A DNA stretch of 64,000 nucleotides from Cyanobium sp. Morenito 9A2 (GTDB taxonomy: Bacteria > Cyanobacteriota > Cyanobacteriia > PCC-6307 > Cyanobiaceae), in NCBI RefSeq assembly GCF_024345575.1, contig NZ_JAGQBJ010000001.1:124001-188000 (forward strand), written 5' to 3'. Under the pieces are notes generated by a model. That model ran no database searches, was not told the origin of the DNA, and worked only from the letters and a program-made list of their open reading frames with translations. A program made the position numbers and the translations under genes. Shown piece after piece: positions 1 through 7,777 of this stretch (the stretch's first letter is position 1; each line of letters opens with the position of its first letter).

Positions 1-70
1 TATAACGCACGCGCAGGGAGTCGATCAGCGCGCTCTGGCGGGCTGCTGAGTTGGTTTGAGCGGTGGCCAT
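1..70 (-). CDS. 5' end of an unidentified gene, cut by the window edge
   Basis: Only the first 23 codons are present, read leftwards from an ATG at 70 (complement of the CAT at 68-70) with no stop before the edge. The visible N-terminus begins MATAQTNSAARQSALIDSLR. It lies upstream-adjacent and co-oriented with nothing visible, and the aminotransferase stop at 103 is 33 bases away. Too short to name a family; no function is assigned. Confidence 0.4.
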   Translation of the reverse strand, partial: MATAQTNSAARQSALIDSLRVRY

Positions 71-102
71 CGGGGCAAGAGCGCGAGCTCTCAAGTTCCG
101 TA

Positions 103-1344
103 TCAACCATAACAATTCTGTCCAGGGACGCCAGTGGCCGCCGGCCCACCCGCCAGGTGGTGAAGACCGCCCACCAGCCGCGCCAAGGCCTCCTCCAGCT
201 CCGCGCCCTCCAGCACTCCGTAACTGAGCCGGAGGGCGCAGCCCCCCAACCCGAAGCTGCTGCCACTCACCACAGCCACCCGGTGCTCGCGCACCAACCG
301 CTCCATCACCGCATCCGCCGAAAGGACTGTGTCGAGCGCCAAGAGGGCGTAGAAGGCGCCCTCGGGTCGCACCAGCAGGCGCCAGGGAGCACCCGAAACC
401 TCCAGGGCCGCCAGCACCCGTTGCCGCCGCGCCGCCAACCCTTGGATGTGTGAGCGGCACCAGGCGGAGCCAGCTTCCAGGGCCGCCAGGGCCGCCACCT
501 GGGTGAGCCGCGGTGGGCTGATCAGCACCGTGTCCTGCACCTTGGCCAGATCCGCCTGCAGCGAACGCGGCACCACCGCGTAGCCCAGGCGCCAGCCCGC
601 CAGGCCAAAGGCCTTGGAGAACGAGCGCAGGGTCACCGTGTGGGCTCCGCTGCCCGGGGCGCTCCCGGGGCTCCAGTGGCTCCCCTCGCCATAGGTGAAC
701 AGGTGGTAGGCCTCATCGTGAAGATGCAACAGGCCGCGCTCGGCGCAGAGCTGGTTGATCGCCTCCAGCACCTGCCGGGGCACCACCGCGCCACTGGGGT
801 TGTTGGGGGAAACGGTGACAATCGCCCGGGTGCGCGGGCTGATCTGCGCCGCCAGGCGCTCGGGATCGAGCGACCCGCCCGGGCTCGGCACCGAAACGGG
901 CACCCCACCGGCCAGACGAACGGCCATCTCATGGTTGAAGTACCAGGGCACGGGCAGCAGCACCTCATCACCCGGATCGAGCAACACCTGCATCAGGGCG
1001 TTGAAGGCCATGTTGCTGCCGGCGGTCACCAGCAGCTCACTGCCCGAGAGATCGAAGCCGTCTTCCTCGCGCAGCTGGCGCACGAGCCGCTCCAGCAGTG
1101 GCCCATCTCCGGCCATGGGCCCGTAGGCGTCAAGGGCAGGATCGGCGTCTCCGCTCAAGCCAAAAGTCGTTCCCGAATGCGTCAGCGCCCCAGCCACCGC
1201 CTCGCGCACCTGGGGGGGTGGGCCCCAGCTCACCATCCCCTGGCCAAGCGAGAGGGTTCCGGGGGTCGCCCGGGTGAGGGCGGCCAGCGCTGGTATCACC
1301 GGGGTCTGCACGGCCCTCAGCCGCCGGGCGGGTCGGGTGCTCAT
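103..1344 (-). CDS. PLP-dependent class I/II aminotransferase
   Basis: A 413-residue cytoplasmic pyridoxal-phosphate enzyme of fold type I that transfers amino groups between an amino acid and a 2-oxo acid; the exact substrate cannot be read from the sequence. Visible family marks are the SPNNPSG segment, the HDEAYHLF segment carrying the cofactor-ring aspartate, the Schiff-base lysine motif SFSKAFGLAGWR and the substrate-carboxylate arginine region ALRLSYG near the C-terminus. The open frame extends to 1710, but the recognisable fold begins just after the ATG at 1344, and the longer version would run over the next gene, so I chose 1344. It lies 22 bases downstream of the coiled-coil gene and could share its transcript. 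Confidence 0.88.
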   Translation of the reverse strand: MSTRPARRLRAVQTPVIPALAALTRATPGTLSLGQGMVSWGPPPQVREAVAGALTHSGTTFGLSGDADPALDAYGPMAGDGPLLERLVRQLREEDGFDLSGSELLVTAGSNMAFNALMQVLLDPGDEVLLPVPWYFNHEMAVRLAGGVPVSVPSPGGSLDPERLAAQISPRTRAIVTVSPNNPSGAVVPRQVLEAINQLCAERGLLHLHDEAYHLFTYGEGSHWSPGSAPGSGAHTVTLRSFSKAFGLAGWRLGYAVVPRSLQADLAKVQDTVLISPPRLTQVAALAALEAGSAWCRSHIQGLAARRQRVLAALEVSGAPWRLLVRPEGAFYALLALDTVLSADAVMERLVREHRVAVVSGSSFGLGGCALRLSYGVLEGAELEEALARLVGGLHHLAGGPAATGVPGQNCYG

Positions 1345-1366
1345 GGCTGCATCAGGGCGGAGCCGC

Positions 1367-1858
1367 TCACAGCTGATCGAGCCCCGGTGCAGGCGCCTCA
1401 GTCGCCGGGCGGGCCGCCGCAGGACGGGGGGCAGGCGGACGGGAGGACGGGCCCCTGGCGCTCGGCGGGAGCAGGGCCGGTGGCCGATCGCCCCCCTGGC
1501 CTGATCCGTCAAGACGGCCCGGGGGCGGGCTGGATTCCAGGCGAGCCAGCTGGTCGGCAAGCTGCCGCTGCTGGCGGGCCAGTTCGCCCACCTGGCCCTC
1601 GGACTCCTCCAGGCCATGGAGCCGCTCCACCGTGGACCGAAGCTGTTGCTCAAGGGTGTTGGTGCGCTCAAGGGCGCGGGCGTTCTCCAGGGTCTGGAGC
1701 CGTTGCTCAAGCGTCCGCAGGCTTTGGTTCAGCTCCTGCACCCGCTGGAGCACCACCACAAAGAGCACCGCCAGAGTGCCGGTCAGCACCGCGCCGAGCC
1801 ACTGGATCCAGGCGCCTGCACGGCCTTCCGTTGGTTGGTTGGAGGGGGGAGACACCAT
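1367..1858 (-). CDS. Membrane-anchored coiled-coil protein
   Basis: A 163-residue protein with one transmembrane helix near residues 19-40 (AWIQWLGAVLTGTLAVLFVV), a long heptad-like stretch rich in Leu, Gln and Glu (about residues 42-110) and a Pro/Arg/Ala-rich tail that looks disordered. The layout resembles small single-pass cyanobacterial proteins of unknown function. There is no catalytic motif. It starts at an ATG at 1858, divergent from the TspO-like gene, and is followed 22 bases later by the aminotransferase. A structural or scaffolding role is only inference. Confidence 0.65.
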   Translation of the reverse strand: MVSPPSNQPTEGRAGAWIQWLGAVLTGTLAVLFVVVLQRVQELNQSLRTLEQRLQTLENARALERTNTLEQQLRSTVERLHGLEESEGQVGELARQQRQLADQLARLESSPPPGRLDGSGQGGDRPPALLPPSARGPSSRPPAPRPAAARPATEAPAPGLDQL

Positions 1859-1962
1859 GGGGATCGCATCGGTCTGGACCAGCAGGGGCAGCCCGTGGCC
1901 ACCCAGGATGCTCCAAAGGCCGTGATCACCTGATAGATAGGCCGAGCAGGAGCACCTGAGCC

Positions 1963-2427
1963 ATGTCCGCCTGGATCGTCATTCTCCTGGCCCTGATCGT
2001 CATCTACCTGGTGATTCACCCCAACCACGCTGGTTACGACTGGTATCTGGGCCTGAACCGGCCGAACTGGTTCAACATCGAAAGCAAGGTTCCGACGATC
2101 TGGCTGGGGTTGTACGTCTGCTTCTTTTTCTCAGCCCGGCTGGTGCTGGAGACGAAGGGGTCCTGGGCCCTGGCCTTCAGCTATCTGACCCTCGTGGCGC
2201 TGGCCCAGGGCGTCAGCTGGCTGACCTGCACCTCGCGGTCGCTGCACGCTGGCACGGTGCTCGGAGCCCTGGCCTGGATCTGGGCCGTGATCACGCTGCT
2301 GACGGTGGCGCCGCTCTCAGGGCTGGCCGCGCTCCTGCTGTTGCCCTACCTGATCTGGGGCGCGGTGGCGACCGTCGGTCTGCAGAGCATGCGCTCTCTG
2401 AACCCCGGCTTGCGCCGACCCCGCTAG
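1963..2427 (+). CDS. TspO/MBR-like tryptophan-rich membrane protein
   Basis: A 154-residue, five-helix membrane protein. The spacing of WYLGLNRPNW, then P-x-I-W-L-G-L-Y, and a late LLLPYLIWGAVATV segment resembles the TspO/MBR family (translocator protein relatives that bind tetrapyrroles and act in stress or light signalling in bacteria). The similarity is recognised by pattern only and the N-terminal helix is more divergent than in canonical TspO. The ATG at 1963 is preceded by an AGGAG-like ribosome site. The Nif11-domain gene follows after 27 bases, so the two are probably co-transcribed. An uncharacterised membrane protein with a coincidental match remains possible. Confidence 0.62.
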   Translation: MSAWIVILLALIVIYLVIHPNHAGYDWYLGLNRPNWFNIESKVPTIWLGLYVCFFFSARLVLETKGSWALAFSYLTLVALAQGVSWLTCTSRSLHAGTVLGALAWIWAVITLLTVAPLSGLAALLLLPYLIWGAVATVGLQSMRSLNPGLRRPR

Positions 2428-2454
2428 GACGGGAGCGACATCCCCCTGAAACCC

Positions 2455-2700
2455 TTGAGCCTCGACACGCTTGATGCCTTTCTGGCGCACGCCAGGCACA
2501 CCCCAGAGCTCCAGGAGCAGTTGAACGGCCCCCTGGAGCTGGAGGCGTTGCTGGCCCTGGCGGCCGCCTCCGGGTATGCGATCAGCGAAGCCGACGTGCT
2601 TGCCGCCCAGGAGCGAGAGGAGAGCAAGCTGAGCGACTGGGAACTGCAGGAGCGGGCCGGCACCGAGGCCCGCAAGCTGCGTTCCTTCATTCACTCCTGA
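2455..2700 (+). CDS. Stand-alone Nif11-domain small protein
   Basis: An 81-residue protein with the Nif11 pattern: S-L-x-x-L-x-x-F-L near the N-terminus, a block of short helices (about residues 24-45) ending in SGYAISEADVLAAQ, then an acidic LSDWELQERAG segment. Nif11 domains occur in nitrogen-fixation-associated proteins and as leader peptides of ribosomally made peptides. This one has no cysteines and no modifiable core after the leader-like part, so it is not an obvious prochlorosin-type precursor. The start is a TTG at 2455; no ATG is available in frame. It sits directly behind the TspO-like gene. Confidence 0.65.
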   Translation: MSLDTLDAFLAHARHTPELQEQLNGPLELEALLALAAASGYAISEADVLAAQEREESKLSDWELQERAGTEARKLRSFIHS

Positions 2701-2720
2701 GACCAGGCCGGGGACTGGGA

Positions 2721-3236
2721 TCAGGGCTCGCGGTAGATCACGCGGCCGCGATCGTCGTTACCCACATCGAGCAAGTGGGCGAACAGCAGCCGCTCGATCT
2801 CTTGGCGCACGGGTTCGATCGGCACCGGTTCCTGGTGCCAAAGATCCAGCAGGGCGTCATTGATCGTGAAACCCGCTTGGCCGCGGCGGCGGGCGAGCTC
2901 AAGCAACTGGCGGTCCAGGGGCAGCAGGGCCGGTTCCCGGCGGTTGGCTGATTGCACCAGCCGTGGCACGAGGAACAGATCCAACAGTTGCCCGAGGCCG
3001 CAGAAGCCGAAGGTGAGCAGCAGGAAAGCCCCGCTCAAAGGGCGGCGGGTGTAGAAGCGCTGAAGGCCGCACAGCCCCACAAAAGCCAGCGCCCAGAGCA
3101 GGTAGGCGGCCGTGAGGCTGCGCCGCTCCTGCCGGTGCTGGGGCGCGGGGCGAGGAGCCGCCGCCACATCGAAACGGTCGCCGGGCGCCTGGAGGCGATC
3201 GAGCCGGATCCGGCGCAGGCGGTAGCGGAGGGCCAA
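2721..3236 (-). CDS. TM2-domain membrane protein
   Basis: A 171-residue protein with the TM2 signature: two hydrophobic helices (LTAAYLLWALAFVGLCGLQRFY, then a Leu/Phe/Gly-rich helix) joined by a short turn with the G-L-x-R-F-Y-T-R-R motif, followed by GLGQLLDLF. A basic N-terminus of about 40 residues and a C-terminal soluble segment of about 70 residues with helical character (about residues 105-165) flank it. TM2 proteins are widespread and mostly uncharacterised. The start is a TTG at 3236. It converges with the Nif11 gene, with 20 bases between the stops. Confidence 0.7.
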   Translation of the reverse strand: MALRYRLRRIRLDRLQAPGDRFDVAAAPRPAPQHRQERRSLTAAYLLWALAFVGLCGLQRFYTRRPLSGAFLLLTFGFCGLGQLLDLFLVPRLVQSANRREPALLPLDRQLLELARRRGQAGFTINDALLDLWHQEPVPIEPVRQEIERLLFAHLLDVGNDDRGRVIYREP

Positions 3237-3362
3237 GGGGTGTCAGGGCCGTGGGGCCGCCTTTGATCTTGGCAACCGCTGGGCCCCTGGCGCCTGGTCT
3301 TCCGGGTGGAAAACCGTGCAGTCGATGGGCTGCTGCAGCCCACCCAGGTTTTGTAACATGAT

Positions 3363-3581
3363 GTGAAGTACTGGGGATGGGTCTCCTTGGCCGACCACAC
3401 CGACGATCCGCTGGCCCTGAGCCGCCAGTTCTCGGTGGCGCTCCACAGCCGCGCCATCGACGCCTGCACGGACCTGGACGAACTCAAGCAGGTGGCGAAG
3501 ACCCTGCTGGAGGCCTGGCAACTGCAGGCTTCCTTCAGTGCCGCCTACGGCGCCCGCCTGCTGGAACTGGAGCCCCGGTGA
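3363..3581 (+). CDS. Small conserved picocyanobacterial protein, function unknown
   Basis: A 72-residue soluble, mostly helical protein (DPLALSRQFSVALHSRAIDA, then DELKQVAKTLLEAWQLQASF). The first start is a GTG at 3363, but a TTG at 3387, giving a protein beginning with ADHTDDP, is at least as plausible because the upstream residues look unlike the rest. I recall similar ~70-residue proteins in marine Synechococcus but know no function. Its stop overlaps the start of the next gene (GTGA), which points to translational coupling with the MliC-like exported protein. Confidence 0.55.
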   Translation: MKYWGWVSLADHTDDPLALSRQFSVALHSRAIDACTDLDELKQVAKTLLEAWQLQASFSAAYGARLLELEPR

Positions 3582-4036
3582 GCAGCAGCGTCGCAGCCAA
3601 CCCCAGCTCCAGGGCAAGCGCCGGAAGCTCTGGCACCTTCTCGCGGTTCCGGGGACCGAACCACACCCTTGTCGTGGTGCTGCTCGCCCTCCTGCTGGCG
3701 ACGCTGATCGAACTTGCCTTCGCCGCTCCGGCCACCGCCCTCTCACCTGAGCACTACGTCTGCGATGGCGATCCGCTGTTGGCGCAGGTGGACAACGGGG
3801 CCGTCGATGCCCCGAACCTGCCCAACACCACCGCCGGCACCGTGCCAGGCGCGGTGGTGCTGCTGCGCTGGCGGGATCTCAATCTTCAGCTGCCGCGCAC
3901 GAACAACGCCGGGCCTCCCAGCTACACCGACGGGAAGTGGTGGTGGAGCGAGGAAGATCCCGGGCACCCCCGCTTTCTGCAGCGCCGGGGGGCCATCAGC
4001 AGCTTCGCCTGCCAACGGCCAGGGGACCACGCCTAG
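3578..4036 (+). CDS. Exported protein resembling MliC-type lysozyme inhibitors
   Basis: A 152-residue protein with a transmembrane or signal helix (about residues 27-48, TLVVVLLALLLATLIELAFA) followed by a compact domain. That domain starts YVCDGDPLLAQVDN, contains VVLLRWRDLNLQLPR and YTDGKWWWSEED, and ends with a second cysteine (SFAC). The Cys-to-Cys span, the LxLxLP strand and the Y-[ST]-D-G-x-W-x-W-S block resemble MliC/PliC inhibitors of c-type lysozyme. This is inference from motif order; no lipobox is seen. The start is the GTG at 3578, overlapping the upstream stop by four bases. It could instead be an unrelated cyanobacterial envelope protein. Confidence 0.5.
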   Translation: MSSSVAANPSSRASAGSSGTFSRFRGPNHTLVVVLLALLLATLIELAFAAPATALSPEHYVCDGDPLLAQVDNGAVDAPNLPNTTAGTVPGAVVLLRWRDLNLQLPRTNNAGPPSYTDGKWWWSEEDPGHPRFLQRRGAISSFACQRPGDHA

Positions 4037-4039
4037 CGT

Positions 4040-4489
4040 TCACGTCCGCAGGGCCTCAGGATCGGGATCCACCGGCAGTCCCCTTGCCGCCAGGGCGATG
4101 CGGCGGGCCACGAGCAGCAGGGGGTAGAGCGCCCGGGCCCGTTCAGGGTGAGCGAGCAGGGGGCCGAGCAGCTGCAGCAGCGGCGCACTGGGGCGCATCC
4201 GAGCGCAGAGCCACTGGATCGCCTCCGCACCGTGAAGGATGTGATCGCCCTGGAGCAGGACCGCCCCACGGCTGAGGTCGAAGCCCCGTTGCCTCAGCTG
4301 GCGGCGCAGCGCCTGGTCGTTGCGGCCATCGCGGATCACCAGGCCGGGCAGACCACCACGCAGCTCGCTGAGGAGGGCGAAGTGCCGGCAGAAGGGACAG
4401 CCCCCGTCAAACACCAGCTGGGGCGCCGGCGTGTCCAGGGCCCCGCCGGCCAGCAGGGTTTCCATCCCTGGAGAAGGTGCACGGTCCAT
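4040..4489 (-). CDS. DCC-family (DUF393) thiol-disulfide oxidoreductase-like protein
   Basis: A 149-residue protein whose QLVFDGGCPFCRHFA segment (about residues 24-38) is the DUF393 signature: D-G-x-C-x-x-C close to the N-terminus, resembling a thioredoxin-type CxxC. The rest (AVLLQGDHILHGAEAIQWL, then a helical C-terminus) fits the family, which is thought to act in thiol-disulfide exchange. An alternative in-frame ATG at 4465 still leaves the motif intact. It ends three bases from the stop of the MliC-like gene and is divergent from the photolyase, leaving 96 bases for both promoters. Confidence 0.8.
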   Translation of the reverse strand: MDRAPSPGMETLLAGGALDTPAPQLVFDGGCPFCRHFALLSELRGGLPGLVIRDGRNDQALRRQLRQRGFDLSRGAVLLQGDHILHGAEAIQWLCARMRPSAPLLQLLGPLLAHPERARALYPLLLVARRIALAARGLPVDPDPEALRT

Positions 4490-4585
4490 GGCCGAATCGT
4501 GGCAGGCCCAGCACCCATCCTGGCGGTGCCCCTGGCCCGGGTGTGGGCTCGCGCCGCGTCAGCGGCTGTCCCTAGCTTGCCGGCC

Positions 4586-6229
4586 ATGGCGGCGCAGGTG
4601 GTCTGGTTCAAGCGGGATCTGCGGATCCACGACCACGCGCCGCTGCGGGAGGCCGCCGGCCGCGGGCCTGTGCTGCCGCTGTATGTGGCCGAGCCCGAGC
4701 TTTGGTCGTTGCCGGATGCCTCCGGCCGCCAATGGGCGTTCTGCGCCGAAAGCCTCGCTGACCTGCGCGTTCAGCTCGCGGCCCTCGGCCTGCCCCTTGT
4801 GGTGCGCGTCGGTGGGGCGGTGGAGGTGCTGGAGGCCCTGCGCCTGCAGGGGCTGGTGGCGGGCCTCTGGAGCCACCAGGAAACCGGCAACGCCTGGAGC
4901 TACGCCCGCGACCGCCAGGTGGCCGCCTGGGCGCGGGCACGGGGGCTGAGCTGGCGGCAGCTGCCCAGCGGCGGAGTGGTGCGTGGCCTGCATGAGCGGG
5001 ACGGCTGGGCCACGCTCTGGGAGGAGCGCATGGCCCAACCGCTGCTGGAGCCGCCCGCGGCGGTCCAGGCCCAGCTGGCCCTGGCCGGGCTGGAGCCCGG
5101 CCCCCTGCCCAGTTCCGACGATCTGGGCCTGAGGCATGACCCCTGCCCGCACCGTCATCCCGGTGGCCGCCACGAGGGCCTGCGGACCTTGAACAGCTTT
5201 CTGGCTGACCGCGGTTGGGCCTACCACCGCCAGCTCTCCAGCCCACTCAGCGCCTTCGAGGCCTGCTCACGCCTCTCGCCCCATCTGGCCTATGGCACCC
5301 TCTCCCTGCGGGAGGTGGTGCAGGCCTGCCGGGCAAGGCGCCGGACGCTCGGCCAGGCCACAGATCCCGGGACCGCCTCCTGGCGCCGGGCGCTGCGGGC
5401 CTTCGAGGAGCGCTTGCACTGGCACTGCCACTTCATCCAGAAGCTTGAAAGCCAGCCGGATCTGGAGACCACCGAGGCCCACCCCGCCTACATCGGCCTG
5501 CGCCAGAGTGACCCGGCGCGGCTGGCGGCCTGGGCTGAGGGCCGCACCGGCCTGCCGTTCGTCGATGCCTGCATGCGCGCTCTGATCGCCGGCGGCTGGA
5601 TCAATTTCCGCATGCGGGCGATGCTGATGGCGGTGGCCAGTTATCACCTCTGGATTGATTGGCGCGACAGCGGAGCGGTGCTGGCCAGGCTGTTCGTTGA
5701 CTACGAGAGCGGCATCCACTGGAACCAGTGCCAGATGCAGGCGGGAACCACGGGCATCAACACCGTGCGCATCTACAACCCGATCAAACAGGGCCGCGAC
5801 CATGACCCGGACGGCCGTTTCATCCGTCGCTGGCTGCCGGAGCTCTCCGCCGTGCCCGCTGTGCATCTTCATGAAACCTGGACCATGGACGAGGTCACCC
5901 AGGAGCGAGCAGGCTGCCGGCTGGGCCAGGACTACCCCCTGCCGATCGTGGATCCGATGGAGGCGGCCCGGCAGGCGCGGGAGCGGGTCTGGGGCCTGCG
6001 CCAGGGACCGGCTTTCCGCGCCATCGCCAGCGCCATCCACGAACGCCACGGCTCGCGGCGCGGCTCCCGGCGGCGGCGGGATCGAGCCCAGACCGGCTCC
6101 CCACAGACAACGCGAGAGCGCCCAGGTCCACGCCGACAGCCCCAGGGTCACCCCGGCCAGCTCAGCCTCGACCTAGGGGGGGCCTGGGGGGATCCCCTCG
6201 CTGGTGGAGCTGAACCCCAGATCCGATAG
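4586..6229 (+). CDS. Deoxyribodipyrimidine photolyase / cryptochrome family protein
   Basis: A 547-residue FAD protein of the blue-light photolyase/cryptochrome superfamily, which uses light to split UV-induced pyrimidine dimers or to signal. It starts VVWFKRDLRIHDHAPL, the antenna-chromophore Rossmann domain (residues about 1-130). The FAD-binding helical domain contains LSPHLAYGTLSLREV, LHWHCHFIQKLE, GWINFRMRAMLMAVASYHLW and IHWNQCQMQAGTTGIN. The HCHFIQKLE form belongs to a bacterial subgroup distinct from classical E. coli PhrB, so CPD, 6-4 or signalling activity cannot be separated here. The open frame reaches 4148, but the fold begins at the ATG at 4586. The Arg-rich tail after about residue 485 looks disordered. 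Confidence 0.88.
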   Translation: MAAQVVWFKRDLRIHDHAPLREAAGRGPVLPLYVAEPELWSLPDASGRQWAFCAESLADLRVQLAALGLPLVVRVGGAVEVLEALRLQGLVAGLWSHQETGNAWSYARDRQVAAWARARGLSWRQLPSGGVVRGLHERDGWATLWEERMAQPLLEPPAAVQAQLALAGLEPGPLPSSDDLGLRHDPCPHRHPGGRHEGLRTLNSFLADRGWAYHRQLSSPLSAFEACSRLSPHLAYGTLSLREVVQACRARRRTLGQATDPGTASWRRALRAFEERLHWHCHFIQKLESQPDLETTEAHPAYIGLRQSDPARLAAWAEGRTGLPFVDACMRALIAGGWINFRMRAMLMAVASYHLWIDWRDSGAVLARLFVDYESGIHWNQCQMQAGTTGINTVRIYNPIKQGRDHDPDGRFIRRWLPELSAVPAVHLHETWTMDEVTQERAGCRLGQDYPLPIVDPMEAARQARERVWGLRQGPAFRAIASAIHERHGSRRGSRRRRDRAQTGSPQTTRERPGPRRQPQGHPGQLSLDLGGAWGDPLAGGAEPQIR

Positions 6230-7099
6230 CTGGCGCTCGAGATCAAACCGCTGGGGTGGGGCGCCGAAGTTCGCGCATCAATGGAGTCTTGGCCCCCTCT
6301 GGCGCCCGCGGGGGAGAGCCAGACTGTGGTACCAGATTCGCTCAGGGCGGCATCGATCAAGGGCTGGCCCGGTTCGGCGTGGATCCAGCGGGCCAAGCGC
6401 TCCCGTTCCCCGCCCCTGGGGAACGGGCGGTCAGGGTTCCCCTGGGGCTGCGACATCGGCCGGGGTCCCGCCGCTCCCTCCCCGGGGCAACCCCGCGCCA
6501 GAGCCTGGCCTGGAGCATTCACCCCGCGCCCTGATCAAGGCCACGGCCCGCCGCCCAGCGGCGCACCCCGCGAGATCCGGCGCCGCGATGGGGCGCCGAT
6601 CGCCAGCCAGGAAGAGATCTTGGACGTCCTGCGCGGCCGAGCACCGCATCGCCCGTGGCGCGGCTGCACCAGCCCCGCTCGGCTCCGGCGTCAGGCCACG
6701 GCGCACATCGACGAACGTCCAGGGGAGCTCCCGCCGGGTTCGGGCCAGTCGCCAGGGAGCTGGCTGCGGCGGCAGTGCTCTTCCGCCAGGGCCTGCTCTC
6801 CCCAACGCCCCGGGGGCGGAGCACGGGGATCCCCGTTGCGGCGGGGGTCCCGGCCAAGGCCTTCAGCTTTTCGTCGATCAGACTTCGCTGGAGCGCGCAG
6901 GCCATGGGCTGATCGGCCGTTGCGCCCTGAAGCACCACCGGGACCCGCCCCTCGCTCACCCCACGGCCCTTGCCCCTGGCAGGGGCTCGCGAGCACCTGC
7001 GACGTTGTTCGCAGACACAGCCCCGCTGTTCCGGGAAGGCAGCGCCAGAGCGTCCGAGCCGCTTAGCTTCCGACCTTCGCCTGGCCGTCCGCCTCCGCC
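6230..7099. pseudogene. 870-base stretch without an intact gene; possible decayed leftward gene
   Basis: No frame here gives a convincing protein. On the minus strand, protein-like pieces lie in different frames. One reads from 6959 (VVLQGATADQ and ALQRSLIDEKLKALAG), the next around 6600-6770 (RRELPWTFVDVRRGL, then AQDVQDLFLAGDRRPIAAPD) and a third around 6300-6420 (RERLARWIHAEPGQPLIDAA). That order, broken by frame changes, is what a gene with two or more frameshifts would leave. I do not recognise the family. Sequencing error or plain non-coding DNA with chance frames is the alternative; the stretch sits between the photolyase and the nitroreductase. Confidence 0.35.
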
Positions 7100-7768
7100 A
7101 TGACTGTCACCAAAGCCCCGGCCGTCTCCAGCAGTGAGCTGCTGGAGGTGCTGCGCCACCGCTACGCCACCAAAGCCTTCGATCCAAGCCGCCCCATCGC
7201 TGCCGACACCTGGTCCGCCCTGGAGCAGGCCCTGGTGCTCACCCCCTCGTCCTACGGCCTGCAGCCCTGGAAATTCCTGGTGATCACCAACCCCGAGTTG
7301 CGCGCCGAGTTGCGTCAGCACTCCTGGAACCAGTCTCAGATCACCGAGGCTTCCCACCTGGTGGTCTTCCTGGCCCAACGCACAATCGAAGCCGCCGATG
7401 TGGAACGGCTGATCAACGCCACCAGCGCCGCCCGGGGCCTGCCCACCGAATCGCTCGATTTCTACCGGGACCTGATCCTCAAGGATCTGGTGAACGGCCC
7501 GCGCAGCGCCGTGATCAACAACTGGGCGGTCAATCAGGTGTACATCGCCCTGGGTAACTTCCTCACCTCCGCCGCCCTGCTCGGTGTCGACACGACGCCG
7601 ATCGAAGGGTTTTCCCCGACCGACTATGACCGGGTCCTGGGGCTGGAGGGCACGCCTTATCACTCCGCCGTGGTGGCGGTTGCCGGTTACCGCAGCGGTG
7701 ACGACAAGTACGCAGCCCTGGCGAAAGTGCGCTATTCAGCTAATGAGCTGATTCAGCACATTGGCTGA
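7100..7768 (+). CDS. NAD(P)H-dependent nitroreductase-family oxidoreductase
   Basis: A 222-residue FMN-dependent enzyme of the NfsB/FRase I type. Family marks are HRYATKAFDP at the start (FMN phosphate contact, R-x-[ST]-x-[KR]-x-F), LTPSSYGLQPWKF, and the late GVDTTPIEGFSPTDYDRVLG with the P-I-E-G-F motif typical of NfsB-like proteins. Such enzymes reduce quinones, nitroaromatics or flavins using NAD(P)H; the natural substrate cannot be read. It starts at an ATG at 7100. The ParB-like gene begins nine bases after its stop, suggesting co-transcription. Confidence 0.88.
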   Translation: MTVTKAPAVSSSELLEVLRHRYATKAFDPSRPIAADTWSALEQALVLTPSSYGLQPWKFLVITNPELRAELRQHSWNQSQITEASHLVVFLAQRTIEAADVERLINATSAARGLPTESLDFYRDLILKDLVNGPRSAVINNWAVNQVYIALGNFLTSAALLGVDTTPIEGFSPTDYDRVLGLEGTPYHSAVVAVAGYRSGDDKYAALAKVRYSANELIQHIG

Positions 7769-7777
7769 CGCCCCTTG

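Noticed and set aside
640-1959. 439-codon plus-strand open frame
   Set aside because: Antisense to the aminotransferase and coiled-coil genes, no recognisable fold, composition typical of shadow frames.
2455-2700. Prochlorosin-type lanthipeptide precursor
   Set aside because: No cysteines, no double-glycine cleavage site with a core, and no LanM-type enzyme in the window.
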